Below the pieces are notes generated by a model that saw only the letters and a program-made list of their open reading frames with translations, was not told the origin of the DNA and searched no databases. Position numbers and translations under genes: made by a program. 64,000 bases of DNA from an uncultured Selenomonadales bacterium (GTDB lineage: Bacteria; Bacillota; Negativicutes; Selenomonadales; Selenomonadaceae): positions 1 through 64,000 of the forward strand of contig CAMJMR010000009.1 in assembly GCA_946407095.1 (NCBI GenBank). Reading direction: 5' to 3'. Positions within the stretch are counted from its first letter, which is position 1; the number at the start of each line of letters is the position of its first letter. Shown one piece after another: positions 33,646 through 42,547 of this stretch.

Positions 33646-33769
33646 GTGGATTCCTCCAAAAATTTTTTTGCGGTGGGTGCATATGTCCGGGGCTAGTGGA
33701 AACACAGGCAAGCCGCCATATAAACGCGATTGTAATGGAAACTTTTTGCGCTGTCAAGGAGGACTTATT

Positions 33770-33885
33770 CATACTTTCTTTTGCTGCGCCCAAAAGAAAG
33801 TATGCAAAGAAAAGGGCGTTCGACCGGCAAAGAAACATCCCTGTTTCTGTTGCCGGCGGCCGCCGTCCATGGCGGCCGGGTTTAG
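33770..33885 (+). repeat. Partial type A dispersed repeat
   Basis: The hairpin actttcttttgctgcgcccaaaagaaagtatgcaaagaaa is followed by two inverted pairs: ccggcaaagaaacatccctg/tttctgttgccgg and gcggccgccgtccatggcggcc. It corresponds to the first and last modules of the 253-bp element with the middle missing. It occupies most of the 300-bp gap between rplM and the DUF3298 gene. Confidence 0.7.
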
Positions 33886-33898
33886 ACTATCCGTAACG

Positions 33899-33927
33899 TT
33901 GCCCGCAGTTTTGACGATTGATATAAT
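33899..33927 (+). promoter_or_regulatory. Promoter of DUF3298 gene
   Basis: TTGCCC (33899-33904), 17-bp spacer, TATAAT (33922-33927), 20 bp before the ATG at 33947. Confidence 0.7.
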
Positions 33928-33946
33928 CGGTCGGGAGGTGTTTGAC

Positions 33947-34573
33947 ATGAAAAAATTTTTGATAGCGTTGATGATGATGGTCAGTGCGACGTGTTCGGCG
34001 GCGACGATTGAGACCGCTCACTTCAACAGCAACGACGAGCTGATTTATCCCGTGGTGCGCGTCGAGGACAAGGCTGTCGAGAAGAAAATCAATGTGGCGA
34101 TTATCGCCGAGATTGACCGCTTCGTCACGGGCGTCTACCGCAATGCCCAAGTCAACGGCTACGAGGTCGGCGGCGTTCACACGAGCTTCGACGTCGGCAG
34201 CAACCAGGCGGGCAACACCGTTATCCTAAGCCTCATCATTACCGAAAGCTGCTACTATAAAATGGCGGCGCATCCTTCGACTTTCCAACGCGCGCTCAAT
34301 TTCAACACGTCGAGCGGCGAGCTTATAAACATTGGCTACTTGACGGAAGTCGGCGAAGGTTTCAGGACGGGCGAATTGACTCAACGCCTCAACGAAAAAC
34401 TTCAAGCCAAAGTCGAACGAGAAAACCTTTTCCTGTTCCCCGAAGCCTTACCGCTGAAAGAATTGCCGCCCGATTTTTATTGGGATGAAAATCTTCACGT
34501 GCACTTTATCTTCCAGCAGTATGCGGTTGCGCCCTACGCGGCGGGCATTATCGACGTTGACATCGACGAATGA
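33947..34573 (+). CDS. Secreted DUF3298 (RsiV-like C-terminal) domain protein
   Basis: From ATG 33947 (GGGAGGTGTTTGAC upstream) this is a 208-aa protein with signal peptide MKKFLIALMMMVSATCSAA. YPVVRVEDKAVEKKINVAI is typical of DUF4163/DUF3298 openings, and AAHPSTFQRALNFNTSSGELI and YAAGIIDVDI correspond to the DUF3298 core and end. Homologous domains occur in RsiV anti-sigma factors and secreted proteins; here no transmembrane anti-sigma part is present. Function is unknown; it is probably extracytoplasmic. Confidence 0.75.
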   Translation: MKKFLIALMMMVSATCSAATIETAHFNSNDELIYPVVRVEDKAVEKKINVAIIAEIDRFVTGVYRNAQVNGYEVGGVHTSFDVGSNQAGNTVILSLIITESCYYKMAAHPSTFQRALNFNTSSGELINIGYLTEVGEGFRTGELTQRLNEKLQAKVERENLFLFPEALPLKELPPDFYWDENLHVHFIFQQYAVAPYAAGIIDVDIDE

Positions 34574-34597
34574 AAAAAGCCCGCGCAATCGGCGGGC
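34573..34597 (-). terminator. Terminator of the fmt-ruvB operon
   Basis: gcccgc-gcaatcg-gcgggc preceded on the plus strand by aaaaaa, giving a T run for leftward transcription; ruvB stops at 34604. Confidence 0.82.
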
Positions 34598-34603
34598 AGT
34601 GAT

Positions 34604-35638
34604 TCAATCTTCAAAGTCGAACAGCGTCGGCGTGGCGTCGTCAGCCTTCGGGAAGGTCAAGCCCAAATGACGATAAGCCGCCTCCGTGACGACGCGGCCG
34701 CGCGGCGTGCGCATGATGAATCCGAGTTGCAAAAGGTACGGCTCATAAATGTCTTCAATCGTTTCGCGAGTTTCACTTATGGCGGCGGCGAGCGTGTCCA
34801 ATCCCACGGGACGCCCGCCGAATTTTTTTATCATGGCGTCGAGCAGGCGGCGGTCGGTGTGGTCGAGCCCTGCGCGGTCAACTTCCAAGGCAAGCAAAGC
34901 TTTGTCGGCAATGGCGTCTGTTATAACGTCCGAGCCTTCCACTTGCGCGAAGTCGCGGACACGTTTGAGCAGACGGTTGGCAATGCGCGGCGTCCCGCGT
35001 GAACGGCGAGCAATTTCCTCTGCGCCGCCCGCTTCAATCGGTATCTTCAAAATCTGCGCGGCACGAGTGATTATTTCGACGAGCGCGTCGGTTGAATAGT
35101 AGTCAAGGCGGGAAATTACTCCGAAGCGGTCTCTTAGCGGCGGCGAGAGCGAACCCGCCTTGGTCGTCGCGCCAATCAGCGTGAAAGGCGAAATGTCGAC
35201 GCGAATGCTCCGAGCCCTTGGTCCTTTGCCGATTATGATGTCGAGCGCGAAGTCTTCCATTGCCGAGTAAAGAATCTCTTCGACTTGGCGGCTTAGGCGG
35301 TGAATTTCGTCGATAAACAGAACGTCGCGCTCCTGCAAGTTGGTAAGGATAGCGGCGAGGTCTCCTGCGCGTTCGATTGCCGGCCCCGACGTTTGACGGA
35401 AGTTTACGCCGAGTTCGTTTGAAATTATCGCGGCCAGTGTCGTCTTGCCGAGCCCCGGCGGGCCATAAAGCAAAACGTGGTCGAGAGCCTCCCGCCGAGT
35501 GATTGCCGCCTTGACGAACACCGAAAGGTTTGCCTTGGCCTTGTCCTGCCCAATGTATTCCGACAAGCGGCGCGGACGCAACGAGTATTGCCAATCGTCC
35601 TCAAGCTTGGCACCCGTCGCGATTATGCGTTCGTCCAA
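34604..35638 (-). CDS. ruvB: Holliday junction branch migration helicase RuvB
   Basis: This 344-aa AAA+ motor of RuvABC has [16 protein letters not shown], Walker [13 protein letters not shown], Walker [16 protein letters not shown], sensor [18 protein letters not shown] and the C-terminal winged helix [15 protein letters not shown]. The start is TTG at 35638, preceded by GGTGACGAC; the coding sequence overlaps the end of fmt by 16 bp. ruvA and ruvC are not adjacent, unlike the common ruvCAB order. Confidence 0.96.
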   Translation of the reverse strand: MDERIIATGAKLEDDWQYSLRPRRLSEYIGQDKAKANLSVFVKAAITRREALDHVLLYGPPGLGKTTLAAIISNELGVNFRQTSGPAIERAGDLAAILTNLQERDVLFIDEIHRLSRQVEEILYSAMEDFALDIIIGKGPRARSIRVDISPFTLIGATTKAGSLSPPLRDRFGVISRLDYYSTDALVEIITRAAQILKIPIEAGGAEEIARRSRGTPRIANRLLKRVRDFAQVEGSDVITDAIADKALLALEVDRAGLDHTDRRLLDAMIKKFGGRPVGLDTLAAAISETRETIEDIYEPYLLQLGFIMRTPRGRVVTEAAYRHLGLTFPKADDATPTLFDFED

Positions 35639-36513
35639 AGGTCGTCACCGCCCTTGTAGCCGCGCAGGAAGTCGCCCGCATTGAGCCGCTTGGAATTGGG
35701 GGCTTGAAGTTCCAAAATTTCCAGCGAGCCTTCACCCGTGCCGACGAAAAGCTTTTGGTCGACGATTTTAATCTGCGCGGGTGCAAGTTCTATATCGGCG
35801 AGCCGAGTCCGCCAAATCTTGAATTTGCCCGCCCGTGCCGAGCCGTACAGCCCGCGTACCAGATTGTGTATTGCCCGCGCAGGTTTTTGCCAATCGATTA
35901 GCCCCGTGTCTTTTTTGAGCAGCGGCGCGTAGGTCGAAAGCGAATCGTCCTGCTTGACGGGCTGAATCGTGTCGAGGTTGGCGAGCGTTTCAACCAACAG
36001 CTCCGCGCCCGCCGTCATGAGCCGTTCGCGCAATTCGGGCAAAATCATATCGTCGCCAATCGGCACTTCGCGCTTTAGAAGCATATCGCCCGTATCGAGC
36101 CCCGCGTTCATTAACATTGTCGTGACGCCCGTGACTTTTTCGCCGTTGATAATCGCCCACTCAATCGGCGCGGCTCCGCGATATTTCGGCAACAGCGAGG
36201 CATGAACGTTAATGCAACCGAATTTTGGCACGTCAAGCAGTTTTTGCGGGAGGATTTGTCCGAAGGCAACGACGACGATTAAATCGAGCTTGAAGTCGGC
36301 GATTTGCGCGATGACTTCGGGCGCGCGAACTTTGACGGGCTGAAGGACGGGCAGATTGTTTTCTTCGGCAAAGACTTTGACGGGCGGCGGCTGAAGCTTG
36401 TGACCGCGCCCTTTTGGTCTGTCGGGTTGAGTGACGACGGCGACGACGTTTGACTTAATGGCGTCGAGCGCGGGCAATGCGAAATCGGGCGTGCCCATGA
36501 AAATTATACGCAA
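35623..36513 (-). CDS. fmt: Methionyl-tRNA formyltransferase
   Basis: This 296-aa enzyme formylates initiator Met-t[15 protein letters not shown] opens the protein; the catalytic loop is [17 protein letters not shown], followed by [17 protein letters not shown], and the C-terminal OB-type domain follows to LWTNA. The start is TTG at 36513 after AAGGAGG. The gene is usually next to def; here it is upstream of ruvB and downstream of a small Ada-like gene. Confidence 0.95.
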   Translation of the reverse strand: MRIIFMGTPDFALPALDAIKSNVVAVVTQPDRPKGRGHKLQPPPVKVFAEENNLPVLQPVKVRAPEVIAQIADFKLDLIVVVAFGQILPQKLLDVPKFGCINVHASLLPKYRGAAPIEWAIINGEKVTGVTTMLMNAGLDTGDMLLKREVPIGDDMILPELRERLMTAGAELLVETLANLDTIQPVKQDDSLSTYAPLLKKDTGLIDWQKPARAIHNLVRGLYGSARAGKFKIWRTRLADIELAPAQIKIVDQKLFVGTGEGSLEILELQAPNSKRLNAGDFLRGYKGGDDLWTNA

Positions 36514-36525
36514 ATCAAAACCTCC

Positions 36526-36747
36526 TTAGGGTTTGCAACGCTTGCAGGGGATGTAGCCGGCTTTAACGGCCTCTTCGCGCGCGTTGAAGTAGACGCGATG
36601 CTTTTGGTTCATCTTGCGGGCGTAAGTGCAGTTGGCGTAGTGAAATTTCCCGCTGTTTCTGTTGCCGACGTAGCTTGACGCCAAAACCGAAGCGAAAGAC
36701 GCCGTCAGCACGACGAGCGCAACAATCGCCGCGAAAAATTTTTTCAT
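36526..36747 (-). CDS. Small secreted Ada-type zinc-binding domain protein
   Basis: This 73-aa protein has a signal peptide (MKKFFAAIVALVVLTASFASVLA) followed by the Ada-like metal-binding pattern YVGNRNSGKFHYANCTYA and EEAVKAGYIPCKRCKP. The domain commonly sits at the C-terminus of secreted nucleases; here it stands alone, so any activity would depend on a partner. AGGAGG precedes the ATG. It lies between the AmmeMemoRadiSam gene and fmt with gaps of about 12 bp, hence likely co-transcribed. Confidence 0.8.
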   Translation of the reverse strand: MKKFFAAIVALVVLTASFASVLASSYVGNRNSGKFHYANCTYARKMNQKHRVYFNAREEAVKAGYIPCKRCKP

Positions 36748-36759
36748 GACGCACCCTCC

Positions 36760-38154
36760 TCAGTGGTGCCGCACGACTTCAAATCTGAACAGCGCAACCT
36801 TTTCTTCGGGACGAATGCCCGCCTTGCGCTTGGCGATGGCGATTTGCTCTTCGGGTGTGTCGACGCCTTCCAGGTCGGGCAACAGCAAGCCGCGCCGCCC
36901 GTCATTTTCGACTATCACGCCGAAACGCCGCGCATCCAAATCCTTCAGGCTGAAAACGCGTTCGGGCTCGCCCAAAACGTCTACGCTGTATTCGATGTCG
37001 TCAAGCTCCTCAATCGTCACGGGGTCGAAGCGCGGGTCTCTTGAACAAGCCGAAATCGCATTATGAATAATTTCTTCAGCCAAGTTGTCTTGCGTCGCCG
37101 CTATCGTGCCGATACAGCCGCGCAGGTTGCCGTCCTTGTGCAAGCTTACGAACGCGCCCGCTCGGCGATTGGTCAGCTCTTCGGGCAAGTGGTCGGGCAA
37201 AACGGCAGTCTTGCGCGTCCTCACGAAGGTTTCAAGGCTGTAGCGCGCCAACTTGACAAAAGCGTCCTCTTTAGCCCTGCGCTTAGCCGCCGCGTCCGCT
37301 TTGAAGCGCTCAAGTTGCGTGGCGAAGTTCCGCGAATCGTCAGCCGCGCCGACGTTGAAATAGACAATGCCGTAGCCGACGCCGAACGTTCCCTCGTAAG
37401 ACAGCCGCTCCGCCTCGACGGCAAGCTTATCCAACGCTCCCGCCATTATCCAGAACGAACGCAAACCGCATTCCGCCGCCCGACTGCAAAGCTTATCGTC
37501 CATAGTCAACAGGCTCAAAAAATCTGCGCGGCTCAAGTTGTTCATAAGCTGTCCGTCGAAGATGGGACCCTCGTCAACGAAACCGTAAGGCCCGTCGGCT
37601 TTCAGCTTGTGTGACAAATCGCCGCTGGCAAGGAAGAAAATTTTTCGCCCAATTTCGTCCGCGACGTGCGCGATAATCTGTCCAAGCTTGTAATGATCGG
37701 CGGCATCCAGCCCGCTCAAGCCTATGCGCAAAAATTTCACGCTGTCGAAGTCAAGCCCCGCCTTTTGCAAGAAACGCAACGGAATCATGGTGCCGTGGTC
37801 AAGTGACGGGTTGCGCTCGCCCAATGTGCCTGCCGCCACGCCTTCCGCCATCGTCGACGACGTAAGCTTCTGAACGAATTCGACATCGTAATTGACGGCA
37901 AGAGCCACTTGCGGTGCGCGGAATTGTTCCATGGTGCCTGCCGCGCCTTCGCCCGGCGATATGTGAAAGTAGTCGGTGTACATTACCGTATGCGGGCTCG
38001 TGATTATAATCGTTTCGGGTTCAAGCTCGACGATACGCCGTGCCACTTCCTCGTAAGCCGTCGTCGTTGCTGAAATTTTTTCTTCCTCGCCGCGTCCGAC
38101 TTCGGGCAAGATTATCGGCGGATGCGGGACTGCTGCCGCGCCTAATATACTCAT
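36760..38154 (-). CDS. AmmeMemoRadiSam system B/A fusion (MEMO1-like plus AMMECR1-like)
   Basis: This 464-aa fusion starts at ATG 38154 (MSILGAAAVPHPPIILPEV; GGAGGTG upstream). The N-terminal half is the MEMO1/class III dioxygenase-like AmmeMemoRadiSam B protein (ITSPHTVMYTDYF, ASGDLSHKL). The C-terminal half from about residue 275 is AMMECR1-like protein A (FVSLHKDGNLRGCIGT, AISACSRDPRF, EYSVDVLGEP). In this system A, B and a radical SAM protein co-occur; the radical SAM partner is not in the window. Biochemical function is unknown. The ORF-track extension to 38373 runs into a repeat element and should be ignored. Confidence 0.92.
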   Translation of the reverse strand: MSILGAAAVPHPPIILPEVGRGEEEKISATTTAYEEVARRIVELEPETIIITSPHTVMYTDYFHISPGEGAAGTMEQFRAPQVALAVNYDVEFVQKLTSSTMAEGVAAGTLGERNPSLDHGTMIPLRFLQKAGLDFDSVKFLRIGLSGLDAADHYKLGQIIAHVADEIGRKIFFLASGDLSHKLKADGPYGFVDEGPIFDGQLMNNLSRADFLSLLTMDDKLCSRAAECGLRSFWIMAGALDKLAVEAERLSYEGTFGVGYGIVYFNVGAADDSRNFATQLERFKADAAAKRRAKEDAFVKLARYSLETFVRTRKTAVLPDHLPEELTNRRAGAFVSLHKDGNLRGCIGTIAATQDNLAEEIIHNAISACSRDPRFDPVTIEELDDIEYSVDVLGEPERVFSLKDLDARRFGVIVENDGRRGLLLPDLEGVDTPEEQIAIAKRKAGIRPEEKVALFRFEVVRHH

Positions 38155-38178
38155 TGAATTTGACACCTCCAAAAAAAT
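38153..38178. repeat. Direct repeat (copy A) flanking the type A element
   Basis: attgaatttgacacctccaaaaaaat matches 38427-38452 (attgaatttgacacctccgaaaattt). Copy A supplies the ribosome site and start of the leftward AmmeMemoRadiSam gene. Confidence 0.85.
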
Positions 38179-38426
38179 CAATGCGACAACGCCATTAAAG
38201 GCCGCCCAAGGACGGGCGGCCGTCGCCGACGCTTTTGCGTGATGCAAAAACCGTCGGCGCAAGCGAGCTGAAAATATCGGACGGCGCGGGTTGCGACCTT
38301 TCGCCCCTGCGAGGGGTCCTTTCTTTTGCAACTTTTCTTTGGACAAGCAAAGAAAAGTTGATCCTAAGCACAAAAGTCATTGACACGTTGAATCGAAGGG
38401 ACGCGCCCGCCGCCTTAAAGCCACTG
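38179..38426 (-). repeat. Type A dispersed repeat between 26-bp direct repeats
   Basis: On the minus strand it reads aggatcaacttttctttgcttgtccaaagaaaagttgc, then ctcgcaggggcgaaaggtcg, cgcgccgtccgatattttcagc, the hairpin cgccgacggtttttgcatcacgcaaaagcgtcggcg and ggccgcccgtccttgggcggcc. The same series is found at 42295. It separates the divergent AmmeMemoRadiSam and BofA-like genes; this 340-bp gap has no other gene. Confidence 0.82.
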
Positions 38427-38433
38427 ATTGAAT

Positions 38434-38462
38434 TTGACACCTCCGAAAATTTTTTTTATTAT
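38434..38462 (+). promoter_or_regulatory. Promoter of the bofA-like gene and leuS
   Basis: TTGACA (38434-38439) lies inside direct repeat copy B; after a 17-bp spacer comes TATTAT (38457-38462). The same TTGACA in copy A is on the far side of the repeat element. Confidence 0.65.
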
Positions 38463-38498
38463 AACACGTCGAATCAACAAGGCAAAGGAGGCCTCAAC

Positions 38499-38738
38499 AT
38501 GATAGAAACTGCCGTGGGCTTGGTGGCGGGCGTGCTGATTCTCGCCGCGCTGATTTTTTTCATCCAGTTGCCCTTCAAAATAATTTGGAACAGTATAGTC
38601 GGCGGCGTGATTCTTTGGCTCGTGAACTTGACGGGAATTTTGACGATTAAGATAACTTTTATTCATGCGCTGATAGTCGGCGTGTTCGGAGTGCCGGGGC
38701 TGATTCTGTTGGCGATTTATCTGAACTTTATCAAGTAG
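38499..38738 (+). CDS. BofA-family small membrane protein
   Basis: This 79-aa protein has three hydrophobic segments. The C-terminal IVGVFGVPGLILLAIYL and the middle IVGGVILWLVNLTGI match the pro-sigma-K processing inhibitor BofA family. In Bacillus BofA inhibits the SpoIVFB protease; Negativicutes keep homologues even where sporulation genes are lost, so the role here is unclear. AAAGGAGG precedes the ATG. leuS follows after an 80-bp hairpin-rich gap. Confidence 0.8.
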   Translation: MIETAVGLVAGVLILAALIFFIQLPFKIIWNSIVGGVILWLVNLTGILTIKITFIHALIVGVFGVPGLILLAIYLNFIK

Positions 38739-38811
38739 GGAATGAGGGAAGCAGGGAAGCAGCATTCTAATTCCCTATTTCCCTGCTACCATACTTCCCT
38801 TACCAAGGAGG
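38739..38811. repeat. Gggaa/ttccc hairpin repeat (copy 1)
   Basis: ggaatgagggaagcagggaagcag faces ttccctatttccctgctacc, forming an imperfect stem. A related unit is found at 58816-58886 between hyaA and hyaB. It lies directly upstream of the leuS ribosome site; no T-box motifs are seen. Confidence 0.65.
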
Positions 38812-38818
38812 CTTTTAC

Positions 38819-41281
38819 GTGGAAAAATACAATCCTCAAGCTATCGAAAAGAAATGGCAAGCGGTCTGGAACGCGCCCGACTACTACCGCACGACCGAAG
38901 ACGACTCGCGACCGAAATATTACGCGCTGGAGATGTTTCCGTATCCTTCGGGCAATTTGCACATGGGTCACGTCCGCAACTACTCAATCGGCGATGTGGT
39001 TGCGCGCTATCGTTCAATGGCGGGCTACAACGTCCTGCACCCGATGGGCTTCGACGCCTTCGGCATGCCCGCAGAAAACGCCGCCATTGCTCACGGAGTC
39101 AAGCCCGGCAACTGGACGTTCGCCAATATCCGCAACATGACCGCTCAGCAAAAGGCAATGGGGCTCGCCTACGATTGGAGCCGCGAAGTCGAAACTTGCC
39201 GCGCAGATTATTATCGTTGGACGCAATGGCTGTTTGAATTGTTTTACAAGCGCGGGCTCGCTTACAAGAAGGAGGCCGCCGTCAACTGGTGTGACAAGTG
39301 CGGCACCGTCCTCGCGAACGAACAGGTTATCGACGGAAAGTGCTGGCGTTGCGATTCGGAAGTCCACAAGAAAAATTTGGCGCAATGGTTCTTCAAAATC
39401 ACCGCCTACGCCGACGAATTGCTTGCCGACCTCGACAAACTCACGGGCTGGCCGGCTCGCGTCAAGACCATGCAGGAAAATTGGATTGGACGCTCGGAGG
39501 GCTTGGAAATCACTTTGGACGCGCCCGAACTCGGCGAAAAAATTTCCGTCTACACCACGCGACCCGATACGTCTTTCGGCATAACTTTCCTCGCGCTCGC
39601 GCCCGAACACCCGCTTGTTGAGAAAATCCTCGCGCGCAGCCCGAAAGCCGACGAACTCAAAAAATTTGTCGACAAAGCCCGCGCTCACAGCGACATCGAA
39701 CGCACGTCAAGCGAATCCGAAAAGGAAGGCATCTTCACGGGCTTCTACTGCGTCAATCCTTTCAACGGCAACAAAGTTCAGATTTGGATAACGAACTACG
39801 TCGTCTTTGAGTACGGCACGGGCGCGGTCATGGGCGTTCCTTCGGGCGACCAACGCGATTGGATGTTCGCGAAAAAATACGGGCTCGACATCATCTTGAC
39901 GCTTCAACCCAAGGGCACGGAGCTTAAGCTTGAGGAAATGGACGCGGCCTACGTCGAACACGCAGGCGTTTTGGTTAATTCGGGCAAGTTCACTGGCATG
40001 GACTTCGACGCGGGCTTCAAGGCGATAATGGACGAGGCTGAGGCTCAAGGCTTCGGCAAGCGCAAAGTCAACTATCGTCTGCGCGACTGGCTGATAAGTC
40101 GTCAACGCTATTGGGGCGCGCCCATTCCCGTCATCTACTGCGACAAGTGCGGCGAAGTTCTTGTTCCCGAAGAGCAATTGCCCGTTCACCTGCCCGACGA
40201 CGTCGAATTCAAGCAAGGCGCGTTGAGTCCGTTGTCGACAAGCAAGCACTTCGTCGAATGCACTTGCCCGAAATGCGGCGGTCACGCTCACCGCGAAACC
40301 GACACGATGGATACGTTCATTTGTTCAAGCTGGTATTACATGCGCTACACCGACCCGAAGAATGACAAGCTGCCTTTCGCCCGCGACAAAGTCAACTACT
40401 GGAGCCCTGTCGACCAATACATTGGCGGCATTGAGCATGCGATTTTGCATTTGCTGTATTCGCGTTTCTTCACGAAGGTTTTGCGCGACGCCGGCATGCT
40501 TGACTACGACGAGCCCTTTGCCAACCTGTTGACGCAGGGCATGGTTATCAAGGACGGCGCGAAGATGTCGAAGTCTTTGGGCAACGTCGTGAGCCCCGAA
40601 GAGATTATCGGCAAGTACGGCGCGGACACGGCAAGATTGTTTATCCTGTTCGCCGCGCCCGTCGAACGCGACCTGGATTGGAGCGACGAAGGCGTTCAAG
40701 GCTCGTTCCGCTTTTTGAATCGCGTCTGGAGGATTTTGAACATTTTCGCCGACGCAATCAAATCGCCCGACACCGCGCAGGTTTTGACGGCAGAGGAGAC
40801 GGCATTGCGGCGCACGCTTCACAAGACGATAAAAAAAGTCACGGAGGACGTCCGCGACCGCTTTGCGTTCAACACGGCGATAAGCGCGCTGATGGAGCTG
40901 GTCAACGCAATGCACGCCTTCCAAGACAAGCCGATTAACCCGACGCTCGCCCGCGAACTTGCCCGCGACCTGCTGTTGATGCTCGCGCCGTTCGTGCCGC
41001 ACATTTCGGCGGAGTTGTGGAGTCAATTCTTCGACGGCGACGTTCACAAGCAAGCGTGGCCGACCTTCGACGCGAAGGCTGTCGTGGAGGACGAAGTTGA
41101 AATCGTCGTGCAGATTAACGGCAAAGTCCGCGACCGAATCAACGTGGCAGTCGGCTTGAGCAAGGCTGACCTTGAGGCGTTGGCGCCGACACTTCCGAAA
41201 GTGCAAGCCTTGACGGCCGGCAAGCAAATCGTCAAGATTATCGCCGTCCCTAACAAGCTGATTAACATTGTCGTGAAATAA
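38819..41281 (+). CDS. leuS: Leucyl-tRNA synthetase
   Basis: This 820-aa class I synthetase has the HIGH-type motif in [16 protein letters not shown], a zinc knuckle [12 protein letters not shown]...CWRCDSEV, editing domain TTRPDTSFG and [27 protein letters not shown], and KMSKS in [12 protein letters not shown] near residue 580. The anticodon-binding domain and C-terminal tail complete the protein. The start is GTG at 38819 after AAGGAGGC. A hairpin terminator follows the stop. Confidence 0.97.
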   Translation: MEKYNPQAIEKKWQAVWNAPDYYRTTEDDSRPKYYALEMFPYPSGNLHMGHVRNYSIGDVVARYRSMAGYNVLHPMGFDAFGMPAENAAIAHGVKPGNWTFANIRNMTAQQKAMGLAYDWSREVETCRADYYRWTQWLFELFYKRGLAYKKEAAVNWCDKCGTVLANEQVIDGKCWRCDSEVHKKNLAQWFFKITAYADELLADLDKLTGWPARVKTMQENWIGRSEGLEITLDAPELGEKISVYTTRPDTSFGITFLALAPEHPLVEKILARSPKADELKKFVDKARAHSDIERTSSESEKEGIFTGFYCVNPFNGNKVQIWITNYVVFEYGTGAVMGVPSGDQRDWMFAKKYGLDIILTLQPKGTELKLEEMDAAYVEHAGVLVNSGKFTGMDFDAGFKAIMDEAEAQGFGKRKVNYRLRDWLISRQRYWGAPIPVIYCDKCGEVLVPEEQLPVHLPDDVEFKQGALSPLSTSKHFVECTCPKCGGHAHRETDTMDTFICSSWYYMRYTDPKNDKLPFARDKVNYWSPVDQYIGGIEHAILHLLYSRFFTKVLRDAGMLDYDEPFANLLTQGMVIKDGAKMSKSLGNVVSPEEIIGKYGADTARLFILFAAPVERDLDWSDEGVQGSFRFLNRVWRILNIFADAIKSPDTAQVLTAEETALRRTLHKTIKKVTEDVRDRFAFNTAISALMELVNAMHAFQDKPINPTLARELARDLLLMLAPFVPHISAELWSQFFDGDVHKQAWPTFDAKAVVEDEVEIVVQINGKVRDRINVAVGLSKADLEALAPTLPKVQALTAGKQIVKIIAVPNKLINIVVK

Positions 41282-41303
41282 ATCGACTCTCGGAATAACG
41301 TTG

Positions 41304-41328
41304 AGCCCCCTAAGATTGGGGGCTTTTT
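41304..41328 (+). terminator. leuS terminator
   Basis: agccccc-taagatt-gggggct followed by ttttt. Confidence 0.92.
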
Positions 41329-41377
41329 GTTTGACGGTGCGAACGTTTTTTGCTACACTCGGCGCGGAGATGATTTC

Positions 41378-41680
41378 ATGGGTGAAATTGAAGTTGGCGA
41401 ATTCATAGTCGAATGGGACGACAACAAAGTCGCGTTGAATTGGAAAAAGCATAAGATTTATTTTGAAGACGCCGCGCTGGTTTTTTTAGACGACAACAGA
41501 ATTGATTTCCTTGATTAAGATCACAGCGACGACGAGGAACGTTGGAAAGTTATCGGCAGAGTGCGGAACATTTTAGCGGTTATCTACACCGAACGCGGCG
41601 AAAAGTATCGAATAATCTCAGCGAGGTATGCAAGTAACGAAGAGGAGGAGGAATATTATGGGCAGTATCCGAGTCTATAA
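41378..41680 (+). pseudogene. brnT: BrnT-family toxin with premature in-frame TAA
   Basis: From ATG 41378 the frame reads EVGEFIVEWDDNKVALNWKKHKIYFEDAALVFLDD and DFLD, then TAA at 41516-41518, and continues in the same frame as DHSDDEERWKVIGRVRNILAVIYTERGEKYRIISARYAS to 41680. Both parts match the BrnT ribonuclease-like toxin (WDENK..N..KHGI.FEEA..VF.D; YTERG..IRIISAR). A single GAA-to-TAA-type change (DxDHSDDEERW) explains the break. The tail overlaps the antitoxin start by 23 bp. The toxin is probably dead, unless the stop is read through. Confidence 0.85.
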
Positions 41681-41849
41681 AGGAATGCCGCCGTTGACAG
41701 AGGAACAAATTCGCAGACTCGACGAAAACAAACCGAAGTCCGACGACGAAATTGATTTCAGCGACATTCCGCGCATGACCAAGGAAGAACTCGCGAAATT
41801 TAAACCTGCGCGGCTTCGGCTGAAAGAATCCAAAAATATCGCAAGCTGA
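41658..41849 (+). CDS. brnA: BrnA-type antitoxin
   Basis: This 63-aa protein starts at ATG 41658, whose GAGGAGGAGG ribosome site is provided by the EEEEE codons of the BrnT frame. DEIDFSDIPRMTKEELAKFKPARLRL resembles the C-terminal part of BrnA antitoxins (DFSDIPELTEE.L...RPA). The ribbon-helix-helix DNA-binding part is hard to see, so it may bind the toxin without autorepressing. The ORF-track start at 41628 is less likely. A strong terminator follows. Confidence 0.78.
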   Translation: MGSIRVYKGMPPLTEEQIRRLDENKPKSDDEIDFSDIPRMTKEELAKFKPARLRLKESKNIAS

Positions 41850-41854
41850 ATCAG

Positions 41855-41887
41855 AAAAGCCCTTCGGAGAATGTCGGAGGGCTTTTT
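41855..41887 (+). terminator. Terminator after brnA
   Basis: aaaagcccttcgg-agaatgt-cggagggcttttt, bidirectional in composition, so it may also end the leftward HIT gene transcript. Confidence 0.88.
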
Positions 41888-41922
41888 GATTTTTATAACG
41901 GTGTCGTAATGTCTAAGCGGAA

Positions 41923-42270
41923 TCATCCGGGCGGCCACGTCATTTTCCTTTTGGCGAGGAAGTGAACGTGCAAATGCGGAACGGTTTGCCCGCCGTCTTT
42001 GCCGGTGTTGATTGTGAGCCTAAAGCCCGCCTCGTCGACGCCGAAGTCGGTAGCAAGCTTTGGCACCACGTCGACGAAGATGTGCGCCGCAAGTTCCTTG
42101 TCTTCCTGTTGGAAGTGCGCGACGCTCTGAATGTGTTTCTTCGGGACAATCAGCACGTGAACGGGAGCCTTGGGCGACAGGTCTTTGAAGGCGATAACGC
42201 TGTCGTCCTCGTAAACTTTTTGCGAGGGGACGGAGCCCGCCGCAATCTTGCAGAAAATACAATCGGCCAT
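41923..42270 (-). CDS. HIT-family hydrolase (HinT-like)
   Basis: From ATG 42270 (AAAGGAGGTTTTCAA upstream) this is a 115-aa protein: ADCIFCKIAAGSVPSQKVYED, HVLIVPKKHIQSVAHF and the histidine triad in TVPHLHVHFLAKRKM. HinT-type enzymes hydrolyse nucleoside phosphoramidates such as aminoacyl-AMP. It is cytoplasmic. Length and motifs are normal. It is monocistronic here, flanked by a repeat element upstream. Confidence 0.94.
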   Translation of the reverse strand: MADCIFCKIAAGSVPSQKVYEDDSVIAFKDLSPKAPVHVLIVPKKHIQSVAHFQQEDKELAAHIFVDVVPKLATDFGVDEAGFRLTINTGKDGGQTVPHLHVHFLAKRKMTWPPG

Positions 42271-42294
42271 TTGAAAACCTCCTTTTGTCAATTA

Positions 42295-42547
42295 GGGACT
42301 GTTGGTAAATGGATTTTAGGATCTACTTTCTTTTGCTCACCCAAAAGAAAGTAGCAAAGAAAAACCTCATGCTTGCCAGCGCGCATTCGCCCTCGCAGGG
42401 GCGAAAGGTCGTAACCCGCGCCGTCCAATATTTTCAGCGTGGTTGCGCCGACGGTTTTTGCATCACGCAAAAGCGTCGGCGACGGCCGCCCGTCCATGGG
42501 CGGCCTTTAAGGGCGCGTTCGTCGACTTACCATTTGCCAACAGACCC
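42295..42547 (+). repeat. Type A dispersed repeat, complete (253 bp, terminal inverted repeats)
   Basis: The left end gggactgttggtaaatgg and the right end ccatttgccaacagaccc are inverted copies. Between them are actttcttttgctcacccaaaagaaagt, ctcgcaggggcgaaaggtcg, cgccgtccaatattttcagc, cgccgacggtttttgcatcacgcaaaagcgtcggcg and ggccgcccgtccatgggcggcc. It has no ORF of its own. It ends exactly at the stop codon of the DUF6056 gene. Structure suggests a MITE mobilised in trans. Confidence 0.85.

Noticed and set aside
33494-33946. N-terminal extension of the DUF3298 protein (359-aa ORF)
   Set aside because: It runs through rplM antisense and a repeat; a promoter, ribosome site and signal peptide support ATG 33947.
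38739-38818. T-box riboswitch upstream of leuS
   Set aside because: No specifier loop or T-box consensus (TGGNACCGCG) visible; only a gggaa/ttccc stem.
40325-41452. 375-aa ORF antisense to leuS
   Set aside because: Shadow of leuS; no domain features; overlaps the leuS terminator.
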